DNA of 64,000 nucleotides, taken from CAVORD01 sp963698535 (GTDB taxonomy: Bacteria; Bacteroidota; Bacteroidia; Bacteroidales; VadinHA17). The notes below the pieces were generated by a model, which saw only the letters and a program-made list of their open reading frames with translations, made no database searches and had not been told where the DNA came from. This document shows, in pieces, positions 18,828 through 28,441 of this stretch. The DNA lies in assembly GCA_963698535.1 (NCBI GenBank), contig CAVORD010000001.1, positions 1,984,001 through 2,048,000 of the forward strand, written 5' to 3'. Position numbers and translations under genes: made by a program. Within the stretch, counting starts at the first letter, position 1. Each line of letters starts with the position of its first letter.

Positions 18828-19958
18828 ATGAGGTTTTCAGAGATACCCGGACATGCTCTCGTTAAAGAGAAACTAATACGCTCCGTTAAAGAGAACAGAG
18901 TCAGTCATGCTCAGCTATTCACCGGAGTGGAAGGTGCCGGTGCCCTTCCTCTGGCCATAGCATACGCCAGGTATGTAAGCTGTGAGGAGAAAGAGGAAGC
19001 TGATTCATGTAAGTCGTGCCGGTCGTGTATTAAATATGAGCGTCTGATCCATCCCGATCTGCATTTCGTTTTTCCTGTGGTGAAGGGTAAAAGCACTACC
19101 GATCCGGTAAGTGATAATTATATTAAAGAATTCAGAGAGCTCTTCGTTAAAAAGCCATTCTTCAGACTTTCAGACTGGTTCGAGACTATTGAAGTAGGAA
19201 ACGCACAGGGAATGATATATGCCTCTGAAGCCTCTGAGATAATAAGAAAGCTCAACCTAAAGACTTTTGAATCCGATTTCAAGGTTATGATAATCTGGCT
19301 GCCGGAAAAGATGCATCAGGCAACATCCAATAAGCTGCTTAAGATGATAGAGGAGCCACCCGACAAAACACTTTTCCTTCTTGTATCAGAAAACCCCGAT
19401 AAGATCATCCCAACAATACTGAGCAGGTGCCAGAGCCTGAAAATACCATCATTTTCATTGAATGAGATATCCTCATACCTTATAACTGTTCATGGAACTG
19501 ATCAGAAAAAAGCAGACGAAGCAGCATCAGTCTCAGGAGGAAATATCGGACTGGCAATTGCCCTTGCATCAAATGGGAATGTGATACAGCATCATCTCGA
19601 TAACTTCAGGAACCTTATGCGCCTTGGTTATAAAAAGGATGTTACAGGTCTCATAGGCTGGGCAGAAAATATAACATCCGGGGGCAGGGAAGAACAGAAG
19701 GATTTTCTCCTATATGCCCTTAGGATAACGAGAGAAAACTGGGTTATCAATGCCTCAGGGAAGGAGAGCTCCCTTTCAAATCTATCTGGCGATGAGAAGA
19801 GCTTCTCTGATAATTTTCACCCTTTTATAAATACCAGGAACATAGAGGCTGTTACCTCTGAGTTCAATCTTGCTCATGCCCAGGTTGAGGCTAACGGTAA
19901 TTCAAAAATTATCTTTACCGACCTGGCCCTTAAGATGGTTGGCCTTATCAAGCTGTGA
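18828..19958 (+). CDS. holB: DNA polymerase III subunit delta'
   Basis: Clamp-loader subunit that helps place the sliding clamp on primed DNA. The start at 18828 (MRFSEIPGHALVKEKLI) is set by homology and by a consensus promoter just upstream. It has the zinc-binding Cys cluster (Cys, CKSCRSC) after residue 45, the HPDLHFVFPV segment, MHQATSNKLLKMIEEPPDKTLFLLV (sensor-like) and TILSRCQSL (SRC motif). The usual Walker A lysine is absent: the loop reads GVEGAGALPL. This fits a delta' that does not hydrolyse ATP. The 376-residue length is normal. Confidence 0.92.
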   Translation: MRFSEIPGHALVKEKLIRSVKENRVSHAQLFTGVEGAGALPLAIAYARYVSCEEKEEADSCKSCRSCIKYERLIHPDLHFVFPVVKGKSTTDPVSDNYIKEFRELFVKKPFFRLSDWFETIEVGNAQGMIYASEASEIIRKLNLKTFESDFKVMIIWLPEKMHQATSNKLLKMIEEPPDKTLFLLVSENPDKIIPTILSRCQSLKIPSFSLNEISSYLITVHGTDQKKADEAASVSGGNIGLAIALASNGNVIQHHLDNFRNLMRLGYKKDVTGLIGWAENITSGGREEQKDFLLYALRITRENWVINASGKESSLSNLSGDEKSFSDNFHPFINTRNIEAVTSEFNLAHAQVEANGNSKIIFTDLALKMVGLIKL

Positions 19959-19965
19959 GGCATTA

Positions 19966-19995
19966 TTGCTTTTACCTTATTTATAAGTAAGTTTG
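19966..19995 (+). promoter_or_regulatory. Bacteroidota-type promoter of the ricT-gldH run
   Basis: TTG at 19966-19968, exactly 19 bases, then TAAGTTTG at 19988-19995. The fit to TTG-N19-TAnnTTTG is exact. It lies 67 bases before the ricT ATG, just after the holB stop. Confidence 0.6.
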
Positions 19996-20062
19996 CATTT
20001 TGTTACCTTTACGGACGGATTGCCTGAAAGGGATGGAGTAGCAGGCGGTAATTTAGGTTAGT

Positions 20063-21205
20063 ATGGAAAAAGAAGAAAATCAGCCTCTCCTTGGCGAAGA
20101 GCTCAAGGGTCCTGAGATAAAATATAAAAGAGGATCCAATAAACTGGACTCCTACAACTGGCTCAGCGACATTTCAGAAATGGTCCCTGACGAGGAGATC
20201 GTTGAGGTACAATTCAAGAATACACGCAAGGGTCTTTTCAGAAACGTCAATAATCTTAAACTAACTGAAGGCGACGTTGTTGCCGTTGAAGCATCACCCG
20301 GTCATGATATCGGTATTGTTTCTCTCTCCGGACCACTTGTTTCTTCCCGATACAGGAGGATGAGGAACAGTTTTAATCCCGAAGAACTTAAGAAGATATA
20401 CAGGAAAGCTAAGCCGGCCGATATCCAGAAATGGGAGGAAGCGAGAGCCCAGGAAGAGCCGACCATGCTTAAATCGAGGAAGCTGGCCATTGACCTGGGC
20501 CTCAACATGAAAATAGGCGATGTTGAATATCAGGGCGACAAGACAAAGGCTATCTTCTATTATATTGCCGACGAACGGGTAGACTTCAGGCAACTTATCA
20601 GGATCCTGGCCGAGGAATTCAAGGTAAGGATCGAGATGCGGCAAATAGGAGCCCGCCAGGAGGCAGGACGCATTGGAGGCATTGGGTCGTGCGGCAGAGA
20701 GCTCTGTTGCTCTACTCACATAACAAACTTTGTCTCGGTAACGACAACACATGCAAAATACCAGGAGCTATCACTTAACCCACAGAAGCTGGCCGGTCAG
20801 TGCAGTAAACTAAAATGCTGCCTCAATTACGAATTCGACTGCTATGTTGATGCACAAAAAGACTTTCCGCCAAGGGATCTGCCCCTTGAGATATTTGACG
20901 GGACAGTCTGGTTCCAGAAGATGGAGATACACAAAAGGATCTACTGGTACTCAACTGACAAGCATCATCCGGTAAATCTTACACCGGTTGGTATCGACAG
21001 GGTAAAGGAGATCATCAAGCTAAACAGAAAAGGGATCAAACCCGACAGGCTTGTCGAGTTCGATGTAATAACAAAGACACCCGAAGATTCAGGTGATATT
21101 CTGAATAACGACAGCCTTAACCGTTTCGACAGGGACAACAGGCGACAAGGTAAAAAGAAGGATAAAAAAAGAGGACGCAGACCTGATGAAAAAAGAAAGA
21201 ACTAG
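20063..21205 (+). CDS. ricT: PSP1-domain protein, RicT-like
   Basis: Member of the PSP1/RicT family. In Bacillus, RicT forms an Fe-S complex with RicA and RicF that affects RNase Y and competence. The PSP1 core spans about residues 50-260 (EIVEVQFKNTRKGLFRN; AIFYYIADERVDFRQLIRIL; RIEMRQIGARQEAG). Conserved cysteines occur as GSCGRELCCSTH and KLKCCLNYEFDCY. The C-terminal ~60 residues are highly charged (RRQGKKKDKKRGRRPD) and may bind nucleic acid. The gldH gene overlaps its end by 20 bases. PSP1 next to gldH is an arrangement known in other Bacteroidota. Confidence 0.88.
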   Translation: MEKEENQPLLGEELKGPEIKYKRGSNKLDSYNWLSDISEMVPDEEIVEVQFKNTRKGLFRNVNNLKLTEGDVVAVEASPGHDIGIVSLSGPLVSSRYRRMRNSFNPEELKKIYRKAKPADIQKWEEARAQEEPTMLKSRKLAIDLGLNMKIGDVEYQGDKTKAIFYYIADERVDFRQLIRILAEEFKVRIEMRQIGARQEAGRIGGIGSCGRELCCSTHITNFVSVTTTHAKYQELSLNPQKLAGQCSKLKCCLNYEFDCYVDAQKDFPPRDLPLEIFDGTVWFQKMEIHKRIYWYSTDKHHPVNLTPVGIDRVKEIIKLNRKGIKPDRLVEFDVITKTPEDSGDILNNDSLNRFDRDNRRQGKKKDKKRGRRPDEKRKN

Positions 21206-21668
21206 ATTTCTGGTTATAATCCTTTTGGTTATCCTGACAGCCGGCTGTACAGGCGACACGATCTTCTCTGAATCAACCCGTTTCGAGGCAGAAGAGTGGG
21301 GCAGATCATTCAAGCCGGAATTTATGCCCACGGTAGCCGATACAATTAACGGATTCAATATTGACTTTTTTATCAGAACAGGATCCGCGTACCCTTATCG
21401 TAACATATATCTCTTTATCACTACCATAACACCTTCAGGATCTCTCAGAACCGATACTATTGAATACTTCCTCTCCTCAGAAAACGGTACTCGTTACGGA
21501 TCAGGAGTTGGAGATGTACGGGAGGTAATCCTTCCTTTCAGAAGAAACGTACGATTCTCTGAAAGCGGCCGATACAGATTTATTATTGAACAGGGTATGA
21601 GGAAAGAAGATCTTACAGGCTTATACGACATGGGCCTTGTAATAAAGAAATATTCAGTTCCTAAATAG
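21186..21668 (+). CDS. gldH: Gliding motility lipoprotein GldH
   Basis: Lipoprotein needed for gliding in Flavobacterium and found across type IX secretion-bearing Bacteroidota. The signal is strongly hydrophobic with lipobox LTAGC (Cys near 20). The mature part shows family landmarks: NIDFFIRTGSAYPYRNIYLFI, GVGDVREVILPFRRNVRF and GRYRFIIEQGMRKEDL. The 160-residue length is typical. It starts inside the ricT gene and is followed closely by trmB, so it probably belongs to one operon. Assignment rests on sequence pattern and neighbourhood. Confidence 0.85.
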   Translation: MKKERTRFLVIILLVILTAGCTGDTIFSESTRFEAEEWGRSFKPEFMPTVADTINGFNIDFFIRTGSAYPYRNIYLFITTITPSGSLRTDTIEYFLSSENGTRYGSGVGDVREVILPFRRNVRFSESGRYRFIIEQGMRKEDLTGLYDMGLVIKKYSVPK

Positions 21669-21675
21669 GAGAACA

Positions 21676-22377
21676 GTGGGCAAGAACAAACTGCGGCGAT
21701 GGGCTGAAATGGAAGAGTTCAGCATGGTGGTCCAGCCTTCCTTTGAGGAGGCTTTCAATTCAGAGTACCATCTTAAGGGCAAATGGAACACACACTTTTT
21801 TCTTAATAATAACCCCATAGTACTGGAGCTTGGTTGCGGTAAGGGTGAGTATACCACAGGCCTGGCACAAAAATATCCCGGCAGGAATTTCATTGGAGTA
21901 GACATTAAGGGCGCCAGAATGTGGAAAGGTGCATTAAATGCAAATAAGGCAGGATTAAAAAATGCGGGGTTCCTCCGAACCAGAATTGAATTTATAAGAA
22001 ACTTCTTCTCGGCAGGAGAAGTGGCAGAGATCTGGGTTACATTTCCCGACCCCCAGCTTAAACAGAAACGACACAAGAAGAGACTTACAGGGGCCCCTTT
22101 TCTCAATAACTACAGGGAGTTCCTCGCCGACAAGGGTCTCGTTCATCTCAAAACCGACAACAGGGAACTTTATGAAGATACCCTCGATCTGGTAAGGCTT
22201 AATGAACTGGAAATTATTTCCGCCACAAACAACCTTTATAATGAGGAACCATGCGATGCCTCATCAATTCAGACTTTTTATGAAAGTATGTTCAGAAAAG
22301 AGGGTATCGCCATCTGTTACCTTTCATTCCGTTTACCCAGGGGGAAAGTGATAAATCCACTGCCTCATGAAGAGTGA
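21676..22377 (+). CDS. trmB: tRNA (guanine-46-N7)-methyltransferase
   Basis: Methylates N7 of G46 in tRNA using S-adenosylmethionine. The start is a GTG at 21676, seven bases after gldH (GKNKLRRWAEME). Motifs are the SAM site VLELGCGKGEYTTGLA, the following acidic strand (NFIGVDIKGARMWKGA), the catalytic WVTFPDPQLKQKRHKKRL, and HLKTDNRELYEDTL. The 233-residue length is normal. It overlaps the alkyltransferase-like gene by 11 bases. Confidence 0.93.
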   Translation: MGKNKLRRWAEMEEFSMVVQPSFEEAFNSEYHLKGKWNTHFFLNNNPIVLELGCGKGEYTTGLAQKYPGRNFIGVDIKGARMWKGALNANKAGLKNAGFLRTRIEFIRNFFSAGEVAEIWVTFPDPQLKQKRHKKRLTGAPFLNNYREFLADKGLVHLKTDNRELYEDTLDLVRLNELEIISATNNLYNEEPCDASSIQTFYESMFRKEGIAICYLSFRLPRGKVINPLPHEE

Positions 22378-22699
22378 AAACAGCTTCTTCGCACGGGTAT
22401 ATGAGGTTGTTAAACTTATCCCCCCGGGAAGAGTTACCACATATGGTGCAATAGCAAGATATCTGGGATCGGGTCGTTCAGCACGAATGGTGGGATGGGC
22501 ACTGAATATTTCACACTCGGATGAAGAGTATATCCCGGCACACAGAGTAGTGAACAGGAACGGTATCCTTACCGGGAAACACTATTTCGGTACCTCAGGC
22601 ATGATGCAGCAACTTCTCGAGAACGAAGGCGCAATAATTGCCGATGATACAATTATCAATTTTCCCGACCTGCTGTGGGATCCATCGACCGAACTTTAA
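22367..22699 (+). CDS. Alkyltransferase-like protein (ATL)
   Basis: A 110-residue homologue of the C-terminal domain of O6-alkylguanine-DNA alkyltransferase. It has PPGRVTTYGAIARYLG, then GSGRSARMVGWAL (helix-turn-helix and arginine-finger region). The active-site motif PCHRV is replaced by PAHRVV, so it cannot accept the alkyl group. Proteins of this kind (ATLs) bind alkylated bases and pass them to nucleotide excision repair. It is translationally coupled to trmB, with no functional link evident. Confidence 0.9.
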   Translation: MKSENSFFARVYEVVKLIPPGRVTTYGAIARYLGSGRSARMVGWALNISHSDEEYIPAHRVVNRNGILTGKHYFGTSGMMQQLLENEGAIIADDTIINFPDLLWDPSTEL

Positions 22700-22774
22700 C
22701 CTCTCCGCTTTGTTTTTATCTCAAAATTCAGCTAAATTGCCCCTTCTTTATATTTAATTTAAATAAGAATAAGC

Positions 22775-23884
22775 ATGAAATATACAGGTGATAGTATCCT
22801 TGAAATCCTGAAGGGTGTCATGCACCCTGAAAAGGGAACAGACATCGTCAGCGCCGGTATGGTTGAAAGCATCACTGTAGGTGACGGAGGAATGACTATC
22901 GTTCTGACACCGGAAAAGTCAAACGACCCCTTTATCTCTTCCATAAGGAGTGCATGCACCAGAGCTATCAAGGATAAACTGGGACCAGATGCAGAGATAA
23001 AAGAGATCGAAGTAAGGCCAAGGGTTATTGTTGGCAAGAAGGTGATCAAGGATAGAGCCGTTCTGCCCGGTGTGGAAAATATAATAGCGATCTCTTCAGG
23101 CAAGGGGGGTGTTGGAAAATCGACCATCGCTGTAAATCTTGCTGTTTCGCTTGCCTCGATGGGTTACAGGACAGGACTTCTGGATGCTGATATATTCGGG
23201 CCAAGCATCCCAAAGATGTTTTCTGCCGGAGATATGAAACCGGCAGTTGGTGGCAAAGAGGGCAGTGAAACAATAGAACCACTCGAAAAGTATGGTGTTA
23301 AAATATTAAGTATAGGATTCTTTGTGCCACAGGATGATGCTGTTGTATGGAGAGGCCCTATGGCAGGTAATTTCCTGAAGCAGCTTATTACCCAGGGCAA
23401 CTGGGGAGAACTTGACTATCTGCTGGTTGACCTGCCTCCGGGAACAAGTGATATTCACCTTACGCTGGTGCAGGAAGTACCGGTAACTGGTGCGGTAGTC
23501 GTTTCAACGCCTCAGGATGTTGCACTTGCAGATGTAATAAAAGGTGTAAATATGTTCAGGAGCGACAAGATAAATGTGCCTGTCCTGGGACTTATTGAAA
23601 ATATGAGCTGGTTTACACCGGCAGAACTTCCCGACAACAAGTACTATATCTTCGGCAAGGGTGGCGGCAAAATGATGGCCGACAAGCTTGGGATAAAACT
23701 GCTGGGCCAGGTGCCGGTGGTTCAATCTATTTGCGAATCGGGCGACAGCGGAATACCTGTAGCCATGGAAGAGAGCTCAACAGGTATGATCTTTCGTGAT
23801 ATTGCAGCAAAGGTTGTATTTGAGGCGGAGAAGAGAAATAAGGATATGGATCCTACAAAAAAAGTGGAAATAACAACAAAATAG
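22775..23884 (+). CDS. mrp: Mrp/ApbC family Fe-S cluster carrier ATPase
   Basis: P-loop NTPase that loads iron-sulfur clusters onto target proteins. The N-terminal ~90 residues form a DUF59/MIP18-like domain (ILEILKGVMHPEKGTDIVSAG). The deviant Walker A SSGKGGVGKSTIAVNLAVSLA lies near residues 107-115, followed by LLDADIFGPSIPKMF, MAGNFLKQL, YLLVDLPPGTSDIHLT and STPQDVALADVIKG. The usual C-terminal CxxC of some relatives is not evident. It is followed by a NifU-like scaffold gene, which supports a role in cluster assembly. Confidence 0.92.
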   Translation: MKYTGDSILEILKGVMHPEKGTDIVSAGMVESITVGDGGMTIVLTPEKSNDPFISSIRSACTRAIKDKLGPDAEIKEIEVRPRVIVGKKVIKDRAVLPGVENIIAISSGKGGVGKSTIAVNLAVSLASMGYRTGLLDADIFGPSIPKMFSAGDMKPAVGGKEGSETIEPLEKYGVKILSIGFFVPQDDAVVWRGPMAGNFLKQLITQGNWGELDYLLVDLPPGTSDIHLTLVQEVPVTGAVVVSTPQDVALADVIKGVNMFRSDKINVPVLGLIENMSWFTPAELPDNKYYIFGKGGGKMMADKLGIKLLGQVPVVQSICESGDSGIPVAMEESSTGMIFRDIAAKVVFEAEKRNKDMDPTKKVEITTK

Positions 23885-23893
23885 TCAGACGGA

Positions 23894-24130
23894 ATGGATA
23901 ACGTATTAATGGACAAGGTAAGTAAAGCACTGGAGAGGGTAAGACCCTATCTTCAGGCCGATGGAGGCGATATCTCGCTGGTAGAGGTTACCGACGACAA
24001 AATGGTCAGGGTTAAACTGCTTGGCGCCTGCCACGGATGCCCCTACAGCCTTCAGACTCTTAAAGCAGGAGTTGAGCAGGCATTACTGAAGGAGGTACCT
24101 GAGATCAAGGGAGTGGTATCAGTAGACTGA
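23894..24130 (+). CDS. NifU-like C-terminal Fe-S scaffold protein
   Basis: A 78-residue protein of the NifU C-terminal domain family that holds a 4Fe-4S cluster for delivery. Typical features are VRPYLQADGGDISLVEV and the metal-binding motif CHGCPYS, followed by LKAGVEQALLKEVPEI. The start could be the ATG at 23894 or the one at 23909. It lies nine bases after mrp and probably shares its transcript. Confidence 0.92.
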   Translation: MDNVLMDKVSKALERVRPYLQADGGDISLVEVTDDKMVRVKLLGACHGCPYSLQTLKAGVEQALLKEVPEIKGVVSVD

Positions 24131-24152
24131 GAAGAGGGAGGCTTTTTTTGTT

Positions 24153-24160
24153 TACCTTTG
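24153..24160 (+). promoter_or_regulatory. -7 box of sprE/porW promoter
   Basis: TACCTTTG matches TAnnTTTG, 34 bases before the sprE ATG and just past a T-rich stretch after the NifU-like gene. No TTG is present at the -33 position, so it may need an activator. Confidence 0.5.
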
Positions 24161-24194
24161 GATACTATTAACAGCTACTTTTAGTTAATAGATA

Positions 24195-26869
24195 ATGAAT
24201 TACTCAGTGCTTGGAATGGTAAGGTTCAGATTATCCCCATGCTTGTTTCTGCTTCTTCTGTTTGCCACGGGATGCTCTGTTGAGAAAAACACCGGGACAA
24301 GCCGTTTTTACCATAATCTTACATCTCTTTACAACATCTATTTCAATGGCAATGAGAGTTATCGTCAGGGTACGGAGAAGGTATCCAGGTCGATAAAAGA
24401 CAACTATACCATACTGCTGCCCGTTTTTGATTTTCAGTCCGACAAAACACCCTCTGCGTGTGCCTCTGATATGGAAAGGGCTATACAAAAGGCATCAAAA
24501 GTGATCTCTCAGCACTCCATAACAGCCAAGCCCATTAATAAGAATAACAAACCCCTTTCTGAAAAAGAGAAGGAATTCTATAACAGGAAAGAGTATAATC
24601 TGCTGCTTGACGACAGTTATCTGCTCATGGGAAAAGCCCGGATCTACCTGCATGAATATGAAAAAGCCCGGACAACACTCAATTATTGTATAAATGAATC
24701 GATCGACCCTGACGTAATAGCTGAAGCAAGGATATGGCTTGCCATAATCAATAATATTACTGCCAACTACGCCGAGTCGGCACGGATAATAAAGCAGTAT
24801 GAAGAGTCGGGACACAAAGGCCGCTCTGTTGAATTCCTTTACCACTCTGCCCAGGCCGATCTTCTTATCAAAACAGGCAAGTTCAATGAAGCGGCATCCG
24901 AGATCAACAAAGCGATAGATCTGGCATCGGGGAAAAGATATAAGTACAGGTACACTTATCTGCTGGCACAACTTTATGAAAAGGCCGGCAACTTTGAGAA
25001 AGCATCAGACACTTTCCTGGCAGTCACAAAGATGAATACTCCGTATGAAATTGAGTTCAATGCGCGCATAAACCACGCAGGAGTATTTGACATTGCCACA
25101 GGTAATCCGAATGAGGTAAGGAAGGAGCTTATCAAAATGACAAAAGACTCCAAAAACAAGGAGTACCTCGACCAGATATATTATGCACTCGGAAACCTTT
25201 CGGCCCGGGAAGGGAATGTTGATGATGCAATTGAAAACTATCGGAAATCAGTAGGTGCAAGTGTTCAGAACAATTCACAAAAAGGGAAGTCTTATCTCGC
25301 TCTCGGACTCTACTACTATGAAAACCCCGGATATATAGAGGCTGGAAAATATTACGACAGTGCTGCATTCTTCCTCGATAAAAGCATGCCTGAATACAGC
25401 AACATCAGCAACCGCTCCAAGAACCTCTCACAGCTGGTCCGGCAGCTGGAGGTAATAGAGCGGGAGGATAGCCTTCAGATGGTAGCGGCAATGACACCTC
25501 AGGACAGGATAAACCTTATTTACTCAATAATAGAGGATGTAAGAAAGAAGGAGACCGTTGATGCTAATCCTGAATATACCGACAGATATAATCTTGGTGA
25601 GTTCTATGAAAATGAACGGCGTTTTATGGAAAGCAGTGGCAATACTGAAGGTAAATGGTATTTCTATAACCAGAGTGCTCTGACCTTCGGGAGGACTGAA
25701 TTCATAAGACGCTGGGGTGACAGAAAACTGGAGGACAACTGGAGGCGATCGGTAAAAGTCAGGTCTGGAATGGGTATGGGCTCGGGTGATGAGGCAACTG
25801 AAAATGTTACCGAAAGCACAGTTTTGTCGGACAACAAGAACCCGGAAACATATCTGAAGAATGTTCCTCTTAACGACTCGATGATAGTTATCTCCGACGG
25901 TAAGATAGCAAATGCCTACTATGAGGCAGGGCGTATTTTTTACGAGTTGTTCAACGACCAGCAGAAAGCCATTGAGACCTTCGATATACTTCTGCTGAGA
26001 TACCCTTCACACTTCAGAGTTCCAGAAGCTCTCTACAGGATGGTGCAGATATATAAGGAGAGCGATCCGGCCCGCGCCGACATATACAGGCAGAAACTGA
26101 TCGGTTCATTTCCTGAAAGCGAACCTGCTCACCTGCTTACCGATCCCGGATATTTGCAGAGACTGGCAAATACTATGAAGGAGGCCGACCGTGAGTACGA
26201 GATCTGTTACAACCTCTATCTGGACGGGAAATTTGCTGAAGCCATTGCCGGATGCGACAATGCGGTTAAAAAGCCTAATAATGAATCCTTATACCCCGGT
26301 TCCTTCTGCTTAAAGCTTATGCCAGAGCTGCAGGAGAAGGTGAGAGAGGATTGATGAGCGAACTGTCTGCCCTGGTGACAAAATATCCTCAGTCAGCCGA
26401 AGCAAAACGAGCCGGAGAGATAATGGACTTCTTACGGAATACCGTGCCGGAGATAAAGGCCGAGGAGGATATTCAGATAGCAGCTGAGCTTTATCAGTTC
26501 AATCCGGAGGCACCGCACCTGTTTGCTATCGTTATTGAAAATCCTCTCTTTAACATTAACCAGGCTGTATTCGATGTAATTAATTATAACATAGACAACT
26601 ACACCAACCAAAACTATAAGGCGGAAGGTAAATTAATAGATAAGAATTACATACTGATTACTGTAAGTACCTTCGCTAATGGGCCGATGGCACTGGATTA
26701 TTTTAACTCTTTCAACATGAGGACAATAATCAGGAATCCTTCCAACAGCAGGATGATCTCATTCGTAATATCCGACAGTAACCTTCCGGCATTGCTGAGT
26801 GATAAGGATTACAGTCGTTACAAACTCTTTTTCGAAAAGAACTACCTTAGTCAGGACTCAAAAAGGTAA
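24195..26869 (+). CDS. sprE: Type IX secretion / gliding lipoprotein SprE (PorW), one frameshift
   Basis: TPR lipoprotein required for type IX secretion in Flavobacterium (SprE) and Porphyromonas (PorW). The lipoprotein signal ends at FATGC (Cys ~27). Then comes RFYHNLTSLYNIYFNGNESYRQG, a family hallmark, and an array of TPR-like helices (DSYLLMGKARIYLHEYEKA; LAQLYEKAGNFEKASDTF; IYYALGNLSAREGNVDDAIENY; YYEAGRIFYELFNDQQKAIETF). The frame shifts near 26285; the correct path runs through LIPRFLLLKAYARAAGEGERG into the final 172 residues. The rejoined length of ~890 residues is close to Flavobacterium SprE. It is followed immediately by porX. Confidence 0.87.
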
Positions 26870-26879
26870 CAGGTAAGTG

Positions 26880-28433
26880 ATGGTGAAAGCAAGAATATTA
26901 TGGACCGACGATGAGATCGATCTTCTGCAGGGGCATGTACTCTTTCTGAAGGAGAAAGGGTATGATGTAATAACATGCACCAACGGCCCCGACGCACTCC
27001 AGATGCTGAAGGATAATATATTCGACATTGTCTTTCTCGACGAGAATATGCCAGGGTTAAGTGGCATTGATACCATGAAGGTGATAAAAGACCAATGGCC
27101 TTCGCTCCCTGTAATTATGATAACCAAATCGGAGGAGGAGGATATCATGGAGAGTGCCATAGGGTCGAAGTTCGACGATTATCTAATTAAGCCTGTCAAC
27201 CCCAACCAGATACTTCATGCCATAAAAAAAAGACTCGATAAGAAGAGACTGATAGCAGAGAGCGTTCTTTCAGGTTTCAGATCTGAGTTTACAAGAATAG
27301 GTGATCTTATCTCCATGGCAAGATCATGGAACGACTGGACCGATCTATACAGGAAACTATGTTCGTGGCAGGCTGAGATAGAAAAGATGGAAGACACAGG
27401 TCTTGAAGAGATCCTGGAGTCACTTGAAAATGATGCTTCTGCAGGCTTCTCAAAGTTTATCTCTGCCAACTATGAAAGCTGGATAAGGGACCCCGGACCG
27501 GATACTCCTCTCCTTTCTCATAAATTATTTGAGAAGAGTCTCTTCCCGCTCTTAAATGATGATAAGTCGGTCTTCTTCATTCTGGTCGACAACCTGAGGT
27601 TCGATCAATGGAAATCAATTAGTAATGATCTGGAAGGTATTTTCAGGGTTGTAAGGGAAGACATTTACTGCAGCATTTTACCAACGACCACTCAGTTTTC
27701 GAGAAATTCGATCTTCGCGGGGCTCTCGCCGCTGAATATTAAAAAACAACATCCTGAACTCTGGGTTGATGATAACAGTGATGAGAATAAGAACTCAAGT
27801 GAAAAACGACTTTTAGAGCTGCATCTTAAAAGTGCCGGTCTGAATAAGAAATGGCACTATGAGAAGATCGGGACCAATGCCGAAGGGAAAAAGGTAGTTG
27901 AGAACTGCACCAATCTGATAAATAATGATATCAACTTTCTTGTCTATTATTTTGTGGATCAGCTTTCACATGCCAGGACGGAGATAGGTATAATGAAGGA
28001 TCTGGCAGGTGATGAAGCTGCTTACAGGTCGCTGACACGATCGTGGTTCCTTCACAGCTCCCTCCTTGAGCTCCTCCGGTTTCTCTCCACAAAAAATGTA
28101 ACTGTGATAATTACCACCGACCATGGAAACATAAGGGTTAAAACGCCAAGGAAGGTAATAGGCGACAAAGATACCTCACCCAGTCTGCGCTATAAGCATG
28201 GTCGCAATCTGGGATATAACCCGGCGGAGGTTTATGAGGTAACCGACCCCTCACGGATCGAACTCCCATCCTCAACAATAAGTTCACGCTATATTTTTGC
28301 CCGTAATGCCGACTACCTTGTTTATCAGAACAACTATAATCATTATGCCACCTATTTCAAAGACACTTTTCAGCATGGCGGGATAAGCATGCAGGAGATG
28401 ATCCTTCCTTATATAATTCTGGAACCATTATAA
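26880..28433 (+). CDS. porX: Response regulator PorX with PglZ/alkaline-phosphatase-like domain
   Basis: Regulator of type IX secretion. The receiver domain (residues 1-120) has the phospho-acceptor Asp near 54 (VFLDENMPGLSG) and Lys in YLIKPVNPNQ. A helical linker follows. The PglZ domain occupies residues ~200-515 with metal-site segments FILVDNLRFDQW, TTTQFSRNSIFAG, YYFVDQLSHA and IITTDHGNIRV. In Porphyromonas, PorX works with the kinase PorY and sigma factor SigP, and the PglZ domain is a zinc phosphodiesterase. The ATG at 26880 is favoured over the GTG three bases upstream. It is 10 bases after sprE and nine bases before tsaE. Confidence 0.93.
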   Translation: MVKARILWTDDEIDLLQGHVLFLKEKGYDVITCTNGPDALQMLKDNIFDIVFLDENMPGLSGIDTMKVIKDQWPSLPVIMITKSEEEDIMESAIGSKFDDYLIKPVNPNQILHAIKKRLDKKRLIAESVLSGFRSEFTRIGDLISMARSWNDWTDLYRKLCSWQAEIEKMEDTGLEEILESLENDASAGFSKFISANYESWIRDPGPDTPLLSHKLFEKSLFPLLNDDKSVFFILVDNLRFDQWKSISNDLEGIFRVVREDIYCSILPTTTQFSRNSIFAGLSPLNIKKQHPELWVDDNSDENKNSSEKRLLELHLKSAGLNKKWHYEKIGTNAEGKKVVENCTNLINNDINFLVYYFVDQLSHARTEIGIMKDLAGDEAAYRSLTRSWFLHSSLLELLRFLSTKNVTVIITTDHGNIRVKTPRKVIGDKDTSPSLRYKHGRNLGYNPAEVYEVTDPSRIELPSSTISSRYIFARNADYLVYQNNYNHYATYFKDTFQHGGISMQEMILPYIILEPL

Positions 28434-28441
28434 TATTTACA

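Noticed and set aside
20294..20752. 152-codon antisense open frame opposite ricT
   Set aside because: It has no recognisable motif or start signal and lies opposite a conserved domain of ricT. Long antisense frames are common here because of codon bias.
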